Shown piece after piece: positions 63,576-64,000 of a DNA stretch of 64,000 nt. The notes beneath the pieces are model-generated. The model searched no databases. It was not told the origin of the DNA and was given only the letters and a program-made list of their open reading frames with translations. A program made the translations under genes and the position numbers. The stretch spans positions 1 through 64,000 of the forward strand of contig FCOH02000014.1 in NCBI GenBank assembly GCA_001544595.2, read 5' to 3'. Source of the DNA: Caballeronia peredens (GTDB taxonomy: Bacteria; Pseudomonadota; Gammaproteobacteria; Burkholderiales; Burkholderiaceae). How positions within the stretch are numbered: the stretch's first letter is position 1; every line of letters begins with the position of its first letter.

Positions 63576-63596
63576 AGTGATCAGTAAAAGTGATCA
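63576..63596. promoter_or_regulatory. Directly repeated AGTGATCA, candidate LysR operator
   Basis: AGTGATCA occurs at 63576-63583 and again at 63589-63596, 13 bases apart, and each contains the palindrome TGATCA. The pair lies 7 bp upstream of the leftward LysR start and 76 bp upstream of the rightward binding-protein start, a typical place for an autoregulating LysR site. Confidence 0.5.
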
Positions 63597-63672
63597 TGAT
63601 AAGCAAAGCGTGTCTTTTTGTGAGCGTTTTGACTTCGTACTATCGACGCTCGATCTTCGGAATCTCGCGCCC

Positions 63673-64000
63673 ATGCTCAAACTCAGCTCCTTCCTGTTCG
63701 CGGCCGCGCTGGCCGCCGCTGCTCCGGTTCACGCGAAAGACGCCGACACCTTGCGGCTCGGCATCGATCCCGGCTATCCGCCGATGGACGTGAAAACGCC
63801 CGACGGCCACGTCGCGGGCTTCGACGTCGATCTCGGCGATGAAATCTGCCGCCGCATCGCGATGCGCTGCCAGTGGGTCGAGCTCGAATTCTCCGGGATG
63901 ATTCCCGCGCTGCAGGCGCGAAAGATCGACGGAATCATGTCGTCGATGGCGATCACCGACAAGCGCATGAAGCAGATCGCGTTCTCCACCAAGCTGTTTC
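63673..64000 (+). CDS. Amino-acid ABC transporter substrate-binding protein, partial
   Basis: The 109 visible codons start with a signal peptide (about 1-21, APVHA-KD) and continue as a family 3 solute-binding protein: LRLGIDPGYPPMDVKTPDGH, VAGFDVDLGDEICRRIAMRC, EFSGMIPALQARKIDGIMSS and ITDKRMKQIAFS. This pattern is typical of lysine/arginine/ornithine or histidine binding proteins. The gene runs off the end of the window. Confidence 0.9.
   Translation, partial: MLKLSSFLFAAALAAAAPVHAKDADTLRLGIDPGYPPMDVKTPDGHVAGFDVDLGDEICRRIAMRCQWVELEFSGMIPALQARKIDGIMSSMAITDKRMKQIAFSTKLF

Overview
The window is very GC-rich DNA from a Gram-negative proteobacterium. The families and gene styles (class III alcohol dehydrogenase, Mn superoxide dismutase, DHA2 exporters, an Fnr-type regulator, a complete Flp/Tad pilus locus, many LysR/AraC/TetR regulators) point to the Burkholderiaceae, most likely a Caballeronia/Paraburkholderia/Burkholderia relative. 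The genus is inferred from gene content only. I saw no rRNA, tRNA, CRISPR array, transposase or integrase.

Layout. 1-4172: tail of a formaldehyde-type alcohol dehydrogenase, a GlxA-type AraC regulator, a small operon with sodA behind a near-consensus Fur box, and a DHA2 exporter. 4299-16274: the most interesting region, a tight six-gene cluster. It encodes a LolD/MacB-like ATPase, an FtsX/LolC-like permease, a LolA-like periplasmic protein, a predicted outer-membrane beta-barrel, a 2100-residue type I polyketide synthase without thioesterase, and an alpha-oxoamine synthase. A sterol-desaturase-family hydroxylase lies convergent to it (16349-17239), and a long hairpin separates the two. 17410-22003: iron uptake, with a decayed TonB receptor remnant, a PepSY membrane protein and an intact TonB siderophore receptor behind a Fur-like site. 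22112-24837: EgtB-like enzyme, Fnr and a universal stress protein. 25085-29616: second DHA2 exporter, then a sugar-acid pair (ketoglutarate semialdehyde dehydrogenase and SMP-30 lactonase).

29641-36763: small housekeeping and stress genes (GNAT, SDR, serine acetyltransferase, GTP cyclohydrolase I, VOC and SnoaL-like proteins, TetR) and several short hydrophilic proteins. 36839-48340: nutrient use, with an ACS-family transporter, 2-hydroxyacid dehydrogenase, LysR, class III aminotransferase, a glutamine-synthetase-like gene broken by a frameshift, and a branched-chain-type ABC importer whose two permeases are fused. 48345-49434: 3-methyladenine glycosylase and a small membrane protein. 49439-61709: complete leftward Flp/Tad pilus operon from the Flp pilin to a TadG-like protein. 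61710-64000: intergenic dyads, a DUF6496-like basic protein, a LysR regulator and the start of an amino-acid ABC binding protein.

Main idea: the 4299-16274 cluster looks like a self-contained factory and export line for a polyketide-derived amino lipid. The PKS would build the acyl chain, the oxoamine synthase would release it by decarboxylative condensation with an amino acid, and the Lol-like proteins would move the product towards the outer membrane. The domain assignments are read from the sequence; the product and the export role are inference.
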